64,000 nt of DNA, from positions 124,001 through 188,000 of the forward strand of contig JACKAU010000005.1 in assembly GCA_020634855.1 (NCBI GenBank), given 5' to 3'. This DNA is from Anaerolineales bacterium. Its GTDB lineage: Bacteria > Chloroflexota > Anaerolineae > 4572-78 > J111. The notes under the pieces were generated by a model. The model was not told where the DNA came from. It did no database searches and saw only the letters and a list, made by a program, of their open reading frames with translations. Shown piece after piece: positions 18,245 to 26,273 of the stretch. Every line of letters starts with the position of its first letter. Position 1 is the first letter of the stretch. The position numbers and the translations under genes were made by a program.

Positions 18245-19345
18245 CTATTGGTCAACCTGGGACTCAAACTGGGCCCACAGATCGCTGTACAGTCCGGTCG
18301 TCTCCGGAGAGAGTGGTAAAATGACTTCGGCGTTTTTTAAGGCTTCAGCCGGTGGAAAGATGACGGGATTGTCCCGAATTTCAGCATCGATGAGCGGTTG
18401 GGCGGCCTCATTAGCTGTGGCGTAGTAGGTTTCGTTCACAATTTGGGCGTTGATATCCGGTTGCAACAAAAAATTCAGAAACAATTCGGCGGTGTACTTG
18501 TTTTGACTGCTGGCCGGGATGATGAAATTATCGCCCCACAGAATTGCTCCTTCTTTAGGAAACACGTAGTCTACCGGCACACCCTCGGCCTGGGCATATT
18601 CAACATCTTCGGCCCAGCCCACCAAGGCCACGGCTTCACCATTGGCCAGGAGGGGCACGGCTGCCTCCGCATAGCTATCAACAAAGATGATATCGTCTTT
18701 GAGTTCAAGCAGTTTCTGGTAAGCTTGGTTGAGTTCATCCGGGTCCTCTGAATTGATCGAGTAACCCAGTGATTTGAGCGCTACCCCCAACGGCTCGCGC
18801 AGCGAACTCCGCATGGCAATTTTGCCTTGAGAACGGAGCTGCCACAGGTCCTGCCAACTGGTCACGGGGGTATCGACCAGATCGGCCCGATAAATCAAAA
18901 AGGTTGATCCCCAGGTGAACGGCACCGAATGGGTATTGCCCGGATCGTGGCCTAAATCGCGAAAATTAGCCCAGATATTTTTAAAGTTGGGTACATTTCG
19001 ATAATCAATCTCGCTCAATTGGCCGGCGGCGATCAACTCTGGGAAAAAATCGTGTTCCAGCACCACCAGATCGTACGGCTGGCCGGCGGTCAGATTGGCG
19101 ACAACTTCCTCTTGCGAGTCAAAGGGAACATAGTTCACCTTAACCCCATACGTCTCGGTAAAGGCGTCCATGACGGATTGAACGTCATCGCCTTCCCAAT
19201 TATAAAAGGTAATCGATTCGGCTAGTGGAGGCGTCGTGGGGGTGGGCGGGGGTGTTGGGGTTGCTCCAACACAAGCGCCAATGGCGCCGAGGGTAAACAG
19301 GGCGAGAATAAGTCGAACTGGTAAGGATAATAAATTTGGCAGCAT
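18245..19345 (-). CDS. potD: Spermidine/putrescine-binding lipoprotein (PotD-like)
   Basis: The 366-residue protein has a lipoprotein signal peptide ending in IGACVG, a Thr/Pro linker, and a type 2 periplasmic binding fold that begins ITFYNWEGDDVQSVMDAF, the hallmark start of PotD. Further PotD-like segments are YDLVVLEHDFF, PFTWGSTFLIY, VGWAEDVEYAQ and AILWGDNFIIP. It should capture polyamines outside the membrane for an ABC importer. No potA, potB or potC genes lie nearby, so it works with a distant importer or as a sensor subunit. GGAGGG precedes the ATG. It lies upstream of speH on the same strand, split from it by the 165-bp palindrome. Confidence 0.88.
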   Translation of the reverse strand: MLPNLLSLPVRLILALFTLGAIGACVGATPTPPPTPTTPPLAESITFYNWEGDDVQSVMDAFTETYGVKVNYVPFDSQEEVVANLTAGQPYDLVVLEHDFFPELIAAGQLSEIDYRNVPNFKNIWANFRDLGHDPGNTHSVPFTWGSTFLIYRADLVDTPVTSWQDLWQLRSQGKIAMRSSLREPLGVALKSLGYSINSEDPDELNQAYQKLLELKDDIIFVDSYAEAAVPLLANGEAVALVGWAEDVEYAQAEGVPVDYVFPKEGAILWGDNFIIPASSQNKYTAELFLNFLLQPDINAQIVNETYYATANEAAQPLIDAEIRDNPVIFPPAEALKNAEVILPLSPETTGLYSDLWAQFESQVDQ

Positions 19346-19389
19346 GCAGCCCTCCTATAAATTAAGAGTCTGCTCGCCTCTCTTCACTA

Positions 19390-19448
19390 TTAACCCATGA
19401 TACATATAATAAGGTTCTAAGACAAGTCTTTGCTTAATAATGGGTTAA
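19390..19448. promoter_or_regulatory. Paired inverted half-sites between potD and the LuxR-type gene
   Basis: TTAACCCAT (19390-19398) and ATGGGTTAA (19440-19448) are perfect complements 41 bp apart, about four helical turns, in the only divergent promoter region here. They could bind the MalT-like regulator encoded next to them. Confidence 0.45.
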
Positions 19449-19476
19449 GAAAGAAAATTTACGAAGAGCCTGGCTT

Positions 19477-22197
19477 ATGAACACCCCCCTACTGGCGACA
19501 AAACTTCACAAGCCGCCGTTGCGAGCGAATATCGTCCCGCGCCGGCGGCTCACGGCGAAATTAGATCGCATTGTGGCGGCCAGGTTGGCTTTGGTGACGG
19601 CGCCGGCCGGGTTTGGCAAAACAACGCTGGTTCGCGCCTGGGTCGAAACGTGCGGGTTGCCGGTGGCTTGGCTGTCATTGGACGAGCACGATAACAGCCT
19701 GGGGCGATACCTGCTGTATCTGGTTCATGCCCTGCGCCAGATCGACCCGGCATTGGGCGCTACTGCGTTGGCGCTGCTCGACTCCCCCCACCTGCCCCAG
19801 CCGGCGACGGTCTTGACCCACTTGACCAACGATCTGGCGGCCGCGTCCGATCCCTGCCTCATCGTTTTGGACGATTATCACCTGGTCGACGACGTCGCCA
19901 TCCATCAGGCGATGGATTTTCTGCTGGCCCATTTGCCGGCCCACGTTCACCTGATTATCGCCGGGCGCAGCCGGCCACCGCTCACCCTGGCGCGTTGGCG
20001 CGGGCAGGGTCAATTGCTCGAACTGACTTCGGCCGATTTACGTTTTACGGCGGTTGAAGTCGAAACATTTCTGACCGAGACGATGCAGGTGGCGTTGTCA
20101 CCGACCGACCGCAGCGCCTTAGAAATGCGTACCGAAGGCTGGATTGCCGGTTTGCAGTTGGCCGGGTTGTCGCTGCAAGCCCAGGCCGACCCCTCCGCTT
20201 TCATCGCGGCCTTCAGCGGCATCGACCGGTACATCGGCGACTATCTCTTTGAGGAAGTGCTGCGCCACCAGCCGGCCGAGGTGCAAGCATTCCTGCTGGC
20301 GACCTCGGTGGTCGATACCCTGTGCGGCAGCCTGGCCGATGCGCTGCTGGAGCAAAGCGACAGTCAGGCGCTATTGGAGCGGCTCGACGCCCACCAACTC
20401 TTCATCACACCGCTGGATAATCGGCGGCAGTGGTACCGCTATCATGCGCTACTGGCCGAATTGCTGCGTGATCGGCTGCGCCGGACGTCACCCGAACAGA
20501 TTCCCCTGCTCCACCGCCGGGCCAGCCAATGGTTTGCTCAGCACGACCGGCTGGACGACGCGGTTGCTCACAGCCTTAGCGCCGGCGACTTTGAACGGGC
20601 CGCCGGCCTGCTCGAAGCCATCTTTGGCCAGCGTGACTGGGTTCATCGCGATATGCACCGCCTGCTGGCCTGGTTCGAGGCCCTGCCGGAAGACGTTACC
20701 GCCGCTCGCCCGCCATTGACCTTGAGCTACCTCTGGCTGCTGCTTGAAATCTTCGCGGATTGGGCCGAACGCAGCGAGCCTCACCTTCAGCGCGTCGAGC
20801 AGTTCCTGACCGGACCGGAGGCGACAGCGACCTTCACGGCCCAAGATATCACCCGGATGCAGGCTGAAGTCGATCTGCTGCGGGCCAATCAAGCCCGCCA
20901 GGCCGGTGAGCCGGATCGCGTCATCGAGTTGTGCCAACAGGCGCTGGCCCGCCTGCCCGACCGGGTGACTTATCTGCGCAGCGGCATCACCGCCCATCTG
21001 GCTTCGGCTTATGAAAGTCGGGGCGATTTGACTCAGGCCGCCGTGATTTATGCCGACAGCCTGCGGATGTGCCGAGCGACCCAAAATATGAACGGGCTGC
21101 TGTTCGCTGCGGCCCGGTTGATTGACGTCCTGCACGTCAGCGGCCAACTGCGCCAGGCCGAACGGATCTTTAATGACGTTCAGGCTGAGGCGGCGGTCCG
21201 CACCGGCCCCGATTTGGGCCTGGTTTACATCAGCATCGCCGATGTGTATCGCGAGCAAAACCGGCTCGATGCGGCGAAACTGGTTTTGGAACAAGGTCTC
21301 GATTTGTGCCGTCCATTTGAAGCCTGGTCCGCCGGGGTAACGGCCGGTCTGATCAGCCGGGCGCGACTGCTGGCAGCCGAGGGCCGGCTCGATGAAGGGT
21401 TTACGGTGTTGTCAGAAATTGAGGAACCGTCAGCGCCGGCTCTATCCGGCGGACCGGCCGATCCGGCGGCGGTTCGCGCCCGGCTACGGCTCAGTCAAGG
21501 CGATTTTGCGGCCGCCGCACGGTGGGCCAATCGCAGCGGCCTATCGACAACTGATCCCATCGATTATCCGCGTGAGTTCGATTATCTGACGCTGGTCCGG
21601 GTGCTGCTGGCCCAAGCCGCGCTCACAGGTCGGGGCATCCGTCCGCCCGGCCTATCGACCGATCCACTCCAGGACGCCGAGACCTTGTTAGATCGCCTCC
21701 AGCAAGCAGCGCTGGCCGGCGGACGAACCGGGCGGGTGATCGAGATACACCTGCTACAAGCCTGCCTGCACGCGCTGCGGCAGGAGACCACCGCCGCCTT
21801 GAGCCGGTTGGAAGCCGCCCTCCACTGGGCCGAGCCGGAAGGCTATGTCCGGCTGTTCGTCGATGAGGGCGCGCCGGTATTTAACCTGTTGACCTTGCTG
21901 GCAGCCCAACCGCTCTTGACCGTCTCGCTCGATACCGTGCAGACGCTGCTGGCGGCGTTTCCCCCGGCCCTTGTCCAATCCACTCAGCCCGATCATCTTC
22001 CCGGCAGCACCCTGACCGAGCGTGAACTGATCGCCCTACGCCTGCTGGCCACCGATCTGACCCTGCCCCAAATCGCCGCCGAAATGAGCATCTCCCTCAG
22101 CTCCGTCCGCACCTACACCAAACGCATCTACAGCAAACTCGATGTCCACAGCCGGGCCGAGGCCGTCTATCGCGCCAAAGCGCTGAAACTCATCTGA
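19477..22197 (+). CDS. MalT-like LuxR-family STAND transcriptional activator
   Basis: The 906-residue protein has an NTPase domain with Walker A TAPAGFGKTT (41-50) and Walker B LIVLDDYH (128-135), a winged-helix and TPR-like helical region (about 350-800) typical of MalT and the LAL group, and a C-terminal LuxR helix-turn-helix (about 845-900: LTERELIALRLLA, QIAAEMSISLSSVRTYTKRIYSKL). Such proteins bind an inducer and ATP, oligomerise and activate promoters. It is transcribed away from potD, so control of the polyamine genes is a reasonable guess. The inducer is unknown. Confidence 0.88.
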   Translation: MNTPLLATKLHKPPLRANIVPRRRLTAKLDRIVAARLALVTAPAGFGKTTLVRAWVETCGLPVAWLSLDEHDNSLGRYLLYLVHALRQIDPALGATALALLDSPHLPQPATVLTHLTNDLAAASDPCLIVLDDYHLVDDVAIHQAMDFLLAHLPAHVHLIIAGRSRPPLTLARWRGQGQLLELTSADLRFTAVEVETFLTETMQVALSPTDRSALEMRTEGWIAGLQLAGLSLQAQADPSAFIAAFSGIDRYIGDYLFEEVLRHQPAEVQAFLLATSVVDTLCGSLADALLEQSDSQALLERLDAHQLFITPLDNRRQWYRYHALLAELLRDRLRRTSPEQIPLLHRRASQWFAQHDRLDDAVAHSLSAGDFERAAGLLEAIFGQRDWVHRDMHRLLAWFEALPEDVTAARPPLTLSYLWLLLEIFADWAERSEPHLQRVEQFLTGPEATATFTAQDITRMQAEVDLLRANQARQAGEPDRVIELCQQALARLPDRVTYLRSGITAHLASAYESRGDLTQAAVIYADSLRMCRATQNMNGLLFAAARLIDVLHVSGQLRQAERIFNDVQAEAAVRTGPDLGLVYISIADVYREQNRLDAAKLVLEQGLDLCRPFEAWSAGVTAGLISRARLLAAEGRLDEGFTVLSEIEEPSAPALSGGPADPAAVRARLRLSQGDFAAAARWANRSGLSTTDPIDYPREFDYLTLVRVLLAQAALTGRGIRPPGLSTDPLQDAETLLDRLQQAALAGGRTGRVIEIHLLQACLHALRQETTAALSRLEAALHWAEPEGYVRLFVDEGAPVFNLLTLLAAQPLLTVSLDTVQTLLAAFPPALVQSTQPDHLPGSTLTERELIALRLLATDLTLPQIAAEMSISLSSVRTYTKRIYSKLDVHSRAEAVYRAKALKLI

Positions 22198-22236
22198 AGA
22201 TAGTTGGATAGCTCGTTGGATAGTTGGCTTCCAACC

Positions 22237-22284
22237 AACCAACTAACCAACTAACCATCCAACCAACTAACCAACTAACCATCC
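22237..22284. repeat. Two tandem 24-bp repeats
   Basis: The unit AACCAACTAACCAACTAACC plus ATCC occurs twice exactly (22237-22260, 22261-22284). The GTTGGATAGTTGG sequence just upstream is nearly complementary, so the transcript end of the regulator gene could fold here. The rest of the gap to 22524 shows only AT-rich and C-rich tracts. Confidence 0.75.
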
Positions 22285-22524
22285 AACCCAAATTGTCCCC
22301 ACCCTTGTCCCCATTTGGGGACGACAAGCCTCTCAATCATGGCGTATACTCGAATCAACTAAACAGTTAACTCAAGTTTCCGTCCGACGATCTGACAGCC
22401 GAAAAAGATCACCAAATCCAATTGAGTTTCCCCCTAATCCCTACACCTTACCCCCTACCCCTCGGTCTGAAGGCATGGCCGGTAACTTGAGTCACATCAT
22501 TCATACTCAAAAAGGAGCATACTC

Positions 22525-22908
22525 ATGAGCAACAAACTTAGTTGGTTCGAACTGCCCGCCGCCAATCTGGAGCGAGCCGTCAAATTTTACAGCGAGGTCT
22601 TCCAAAACGAGATGCAGGTCTTTGAAGTCGATAGCCAGCGCACCGTAGCCTTGATGCCGCCCGGCGCGAGCATCGAGGGCGATATCGAACCCGCCGGCAC
22701 GCTGCTACAAACGCCCAACTTCGAGCCGAGCCAGACCGGCACGGTGGTCTATTTTGATCCGAACGGGCAAATGGAGACCCTTCTGGAGCGCGTCGAAGCG
22801 GCAGGCGGGAAAGTCACCTTCCCCAGATTCCGCATCGGCAACGGCTACCTGGCCACCTTCCTCGACAGCGAGGGCAACACGGTCGGTTTGTTGGAATGGG
22901 ATAAATAG
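22525..22908 (+). CDS. VOC-family (glyoxalase/bleomycin-resistance fold) protein
   Basis: The 127-residue protein has the paired beta-alpha-beta-beta-beta modules of the VOC superfamily: LSWFELPAANLERAVKFYSEVF at the front and YLATFLDSEGNTVGLLEW at the end, with a Glu and other candidate metal ligands at the usual ends. It is close to the small, single-substrate uncharacterised VOC proteins seen in many genomes. AAGGAG precedes the ATG at 22525. The reaction cannot be assigned from sequence alone. Confidence 0.85.
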   Translation: MSNKLSWFELPAANLERAVKFYSEVFQNEMQVFEVDSQRTVALMPPGASIEGDIEPAGTLLQTPNFEPSQTGTVVYFDPNGQMETLLERVEAAGGKVTFPRFRIGNGYLATFLDSEGNTVGLLEWDK

Positions 22909-23080
22909 CGGACGGCGGCTGGTCGACCGCCGTCCGCTGGCCGCTAAAGATAACTTGTTTTGACGCCGTGACAGGGGGTGAAACTTTCCAAACCCCCTGC
23001 CGGCGTCAAAATAGGCGAGAATTTTTTCAGAATACCCTTGTCAGCGTCAAAAAAGGGGCAAAAAAATTTATCCACCCCCT

Positions 23081-23229
23081 GTATCCGTCACTGACACGCC
23101 TTTTTTTTTCGTTGGCCGTCTTGAATTTCCACTATCAGTCACTTTTTTTTCGTTGGCCGTCTTGAATTTCCACTATCACGCCTTTTTTTTTCTTTTGCCC
23201 CACGTATCCGTCACTGACACGCCTTTTTT
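23081..23229. repeat. 26-bp direct repeat, two copies
   Basis: The sequence starting GTATCCGTCACTGACACGCC and ending in six T occurs exactly at 23081-23106 and 23204-23229. The CACGCC-T-tract end also occurs alone at 23178-23191. Confidence 0.85.
23102..23178. repeat. 36-bp direct repeat, two copies 41 bp apart
   Basis: A unit of eight T followed by CGTTGGCCGTCTTGAATTTC and CACTATCA occurs exactly at 23102-23137 and 23143-23178. Confidence 0.85.
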
Positions 23230-23807
23230 ATTGTGTCTACCCCCCGTGGCCGCCATAAAACTAGTTTTTTTTAGCAGAAAGGGCTTTTCGCCGCGCCGAA
23301 AGGGATTATTTCTTCGCAACAGGGTCGTCAGCCTCTCCGCCGCTGTATTTTTGCCGCCGATCGTGCTTTTGAGCCGGCCGTCGCTGCTTTTACGGCGGCG
23401 AGGTCAGTTTTTTGCGTCTGTACGCGACGAAATTTTTCGTGCGACGGCTCGTGGGCGTCGCGGTGAGGGATATTTTTTCAAAAACACGCGTTTGGCGTCG
23501 GAAAGAAGGCCAATTTTTCCGGCCAACTGCTGTGAGCAGCGCGAATGGCGTCTAATTTTTCACGAATGGCCTTTGCAGGGTTGTAAAACCGTCTTTTAAG
23601 TTATACCCCGTTCTTTTTTTTCTGACGATTTACAGTTTATTTTTAAGGTTGTCGTTGACCAGACCCTCAGTGTCATCTAAATTGGCATCTACAAATTCGG
23701 AATAGATAGGTTGTATAAAGCCGCGACTTGTTTATCATTAATAGTGTCTAATCCAAGTTGTGGGATTCACACCACCCACCCTAATCAATATCATCAAGGA
23801 GATACCC

Positions 23808-24419
23808 ATGTTTAAGAAAGTTGCTGCTGACGCCCTAGGATTAAGTGATTTAGGCACAATCATCAAACCACAAGATTACGACAAAGTTGACTCCGATGAC
23901 TATGTCATGCATGAAGAGCAAGAAAAAGTTTACTTCCTCATCAAATCAAAGGCCGATGAATATTGTTTCACCAACAAGGCCCTCATTCATGTGGACGGCA
24001 CGTCGGCCATGAGCAAGAAACGGACGCTCAAACGGTACGATTATTTCAATAACCCCATTAATGCGGTTGTCTTGGAGACGGCCGGCAATATGGATCGTGA
24101 TGTCGAGATTAAATTTAAGGTGGGCGAGGAATATTACTCCATTGATGTGGACAAACGACAAATTGAGCAGCTCAAAGATCTCTACAAAGCGTTGTTAAGA
24201 ATAGCGATCATTCAAGAAGAAAATGCTAAATTGCTCAAATATGCGGCCGGCAGCCTCAACACCGCCGCCGCCAGCGTGACCCGCACCATAAATTCAGCTT
24301 CGGGGGAAGAGCAATTCAGGGCCATCAACCAGTATGCCTTTGACTGGATGAAGCAAGCCCATGAAGCCTACATCCGTAAAGATTTCAGCGATGTCTTTGA
24401 GAAATTCATCAACAACTGA
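23808..24419 (+). CDS. PH-domain protein, YvbH-like
   Basis: The ATG at 23808 follows AAGGAGA and gives 203 residues. The protein begins MFKKVAADALGLSDLGTIIK and contains KVYFLIKSKADEYCFTNKAL, both highly characteristic of the bacterial PH-domain family that includes Bacillus YvbH. The first 125 residues form the PH-like barrel. The C-terminal part (about 130-203) is helical and fits the YvbH-like oligomerisation region. No enzymatic motif or membrane segment is present. The function of the family is unknown; a role under envelope stress is only suggested by other members. A terminator lies downstream. Confidence 0.85.
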   Translation: MFKKVAADALGLSDLGTIIKPQDYDKVDSDDYVMHEEQEKVYFLIKSKADEYCFTNKALIHVDGTSAMSKKRTLKRYDYFNNPINAVVLETAGNMDRDVEIKFKVGEEYYSIDVDKRQIEQLKDLYKALLRIAIIQEENAKLLKYAAGSLNTAAASVTRTINSASGEEQFRAINQYAFDWMKQAHEAYIRKDFSDVFEKFINN

Positions 24420-24436
24420 CGTAACTACTCAGCCAT

Positions 24437-24536
24437 CATGTCATTTCGAGCGACGAAGGAGCGAGAAATCCCCCAGAACGATGTTGACAACCGGACGTTG
24501 TAGGGATTTCTCCGCCTTCGGCTACGAAATGACATG
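24437..24536. repeat. 100-bp palindromic repeat (CATGTCATTTCG ends)
   Basis: The left arm CATGTCATTTCGAGCGACGA pairs with the right arm ending CGAAATGACATG, and GAGAAATCCC pairs with GGGATTTCTC. It is of the dispersed palindromic type common between genes in many phyla. Confidence 0.75.
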
Positions 24537-24593
24537 CCTAAGGGTTACCAACTGACAAATATTTCCACTGATTAGAATAAAAAAGAAGGGCTT

Positions 24594-24624
24594 CGGCCGG
24601 CGACTAACCATCGCCGGCCGTTTT
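24594..24624. terminator. Rho-independent terminator between convergent genes
   Basis: CGGCCGGCGA and TCGCCGGCCG form a perfect 10-bp stem around a 7-base loop, followed by TTTT on the plus strand. On the minus strand a T-rich stretch lies somewhat beyond the stem, so it may also end transcription of the Bax1-like gene's partner strand. Confidence 0.8.
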
Positions 24625-24627
24625 GAT

Positions 24628-25890
24628 TCAGACGGCGCAGCGTTCCACGGCGGCCAGCACATCCTTAAGAACCGGCTTGCGACTGAAGGTCAACACCTCT
24701 CCGGCCGAGGCGGCTTCAAACGTCCCTTCGGCGACATTGGCGCTTTCGTAAATGAGCAGGATTAAATCGGTGCGGCCGCCCAGCCGAATTTTCTCCAGCT
24801 TGCGGCGCAGGTAGTGCGGATGCCAAAAGCCGACAATTTCCAGGAGGGCGCGCCGGCCGTCTTTACGATGCGTCAGCGAGAAGTCGGGAATCATCACCGA
24901 GTCGCCGACGACTATCAGTTCGTCTTCACGCGCTAACTCCCATTTGCGTTTGGCCCCGCCGTATTTCTCTTCAAATTCAGCGGCGAAGTCAGCTTCGAGC
25001 CGGCTGTCGAACATGCCGGAGGCGCGGAAGTGGGTGCGCAGTTGGCTGCGGTCGGTGAGGGTGTAGTGCAGCGGCTCGCGGCCGGGGTGGTGCGGCGGCT
25101 GGACATCGGCCTCCATGTGCCACTGCTGGCACAGCAGCAGCGCCGGCAGAAATTTGGCGAACTGCAAGCCGTAGCGAATGGTCGATTGGACAAAGGGCGA
25201 GATAGGGCCGTGCAGCGTCACGTGGTAGCCGGGCGGTTTGAGCGCCGGCTCGTCTGTGACGTCGCCGGAATTTTGGGCCAGCGGATAAATGGTGTACATT
25301 AATTTGAACAATTTGATGTACTTAAACAGATCCTTGTAACTATCCGACACCCGAATGCGCATCTCGCGCGCCCAATAGAGCAGGCCGCGGGCCAGCTCCA
25401 AATTGTAGCGGGCGATCAAGTCGGCGGGCGCGATGGGTGGGCCGGGGTCGAGCAGAATTTGCTCCTCGGCCAGGTCGGCGAACAGGGCGGTCTCGATGTC
25501 GCCGGCGCTCAAGCCGGTCTCGACCGCCGTTTCGGCCAACGCTTGCTCGCGGGTGACCAGGTTGAACAAATCTTGGCGCGACGTCACCGGCCCGCGCCGG
25601 AACAGCATCGTGCGCAGTTCGGGGGGATCGATGGCCGGCGCGCTGCCGAATTCGCAGCGCGCTTCCAGCACAGCGGCCAACCCGCGAATGACCGGATAGT
25701 CGAGGCTGTCGCCTTCGTAATCGCGCAAAGCATCGTGCAGCCGTCCTCGACTCTGACCGATGTGGGCTTTGAATAGATTGACCAATTCAGCGGCGATACC
25801 CAGATAACGGTAATTGGCCTCGATGGGGCGCGTTGAGACCCGATCCTCCTGGATTTTGATGCGGGGGCGGATTAATTCTGACCTGAGCAT
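24628..25890 (-). CDS. DUF790 / Bax1-like nuclease
   Basis: The 420-residue protein belongs to the DUF790 family, which includes archaeal Bax1, the structure-specific nuclease partner of XPB helicase. The front half (MLRSELIRPRI, then helical segments) and the conserved YNLELARGLLYWA and FKYIKLFKLMYTIYP motifs are typical. The C-terminal part carries a PD-(D/E)xK-like core, with Asp in MIPDFSL and Glu in LLEIVGFWHP, followed by YLRRKLEK. In archaea the gene is next to xpb; here it is flanked by a terminator and by repeat-filled DNA, with no helicase gene in the window. A DNA-repair role by nicking bubble structures is likely. Confidence 0.82.
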   Translation of the reverse strand: MLRSELIRPRIKIQEDRVSTRPIEANYRYLGIAAELVNLFKAHIGQSRGRLHDALRDYEGDSLDYPVIRGLAAVLEARCEFGSAPAIDPPELRTMLFRRGPVTSRQDLFNLVTREQALAETAVETGLSAGDIETALFADLAEEQILLDPGPPIAPADLIARYNLELARGLLYWAREMRIRVSDSYKDLFKYIKLFKLMYTIYPLAQNSGDVTDEPALKPPGYHVTLHGPISPFVQSTIRYGLQFAKFLPALLLCQQWHMEADVQPPHHPGREPLHYTLTDRSQLRTHFRASGMFDSRLEADFAAEFEEKYGGAKRKWELAREDELIVVGDSVMIPDFSLTHRKDGRRALLEIVGFWHPHYLRRKLEKIRLGGRTDLILLIYESANVAEGTFEAASAGEVLTFSRKPVLKDVLAAVERCAV

Positions 25891-25963
25891 AAGTGTATTT
25901 TAACATTTATCCGGAGGAGACCAAATTGCGCATAGGTCACGATTTCAATATGTGATGAGATAT

Positions 25964-26063
25964 GATAGAACACAGATGACACGGAGCATACCGATCTTCA
26001 CGGATAAAGCTTGATTTATTTTAAGAAAATCCGTGTTTATCCGTACGACCGGTACGATGATAG
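25964..26063. repeat. Dispersed element, copy 1 (plus orientation)
   Basis: This 100-bp stretch begins GATAGAACACAGATGACACG and contains AAAATCCGTGTTTATCCGT. Its reverse complement closely matches 27849-27963. The pair brackets the RsmF-like gene. Confidence 0.7.
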
Positions 26064-26094
26064 CGCTGCACTAAACCGTGGTTAAGAAAAATTA

Positions 26095-26159
26095 GACAGA
26101 ATTTACAGGATTATCACGATTTTATTTATCATAATGAAGTAAATCTTGTTAATTCTGTC
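26095..26159. repeat. Inverted repeat with 18-bp arms
   Basis: GACAGAATTTACAGGATT (26095-26112) pairs with AATCTTGTTAATTCTGTC (26142-26159) with two mismatches. It is another dispersed palindrome in the 380-bp gap before the RsmF-like gene. Confidence 0.7.
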
Positions 26160-26237
26160 GATTTTTCACATTTCCACGATTTAATGGGGTGCTACCGGTA
26201 CGATCTGCGTTCAATTTACCTGCTTTTATATAAAACT

Positions 26238-26253
26238 GTGATCGACTGAATTT
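26238..26253 (+). repeat. 16-bp direct repeat, copy 1
   Basis: GTGATCGACTGAATTT occurs exactly here and again at 27977-27992, outside the second dispersed element. The copy here ends 20 bp before the RsmF-like start codon. Confidence 0.8.
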
Positions 26254-26273
26254 TTTTGAAATCGACTAATAGT

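Larger units (their letters stand above)
22909..23807. other. Gene-free region with T-tracts spaced about 41 bp apart
   Basis: No convincing gene lies here. Runs of 4-9 T start at 23101, 23143, 23183, 23224, 23265, 23348, 23388, 23433, 23473, 23514, 23556 and 23594. Most steps are 38-45 bp, and the 23265-23348 step is twice that. Additional tracts occur at 23022, 23367, 23408 and 23614. The DNA between tracts is mostly unique and often G+C-rich. Tracts spaced near four helical turns would add up to a strong bend. Confidence 0.6.

Noticed and set aside
22968..23165. 65-residue plus-strand ORF
   Set aside because: It runs through the direct repeats and T-tracts and resembles no protein.
23153..23599. 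148-residue plus-strand ORF in the T-tract region
   Set aside because: It is Phe/Leu/Arg-rich, follows the T-tracts and has no ribosome-binding site or family motif; the frame is open because of base composition.
23101..23621. Possible CRISPR array
   Set aside because: The only shared part is the T-tract; there is no conserved repeat of 24 bp or more and no cas gene.
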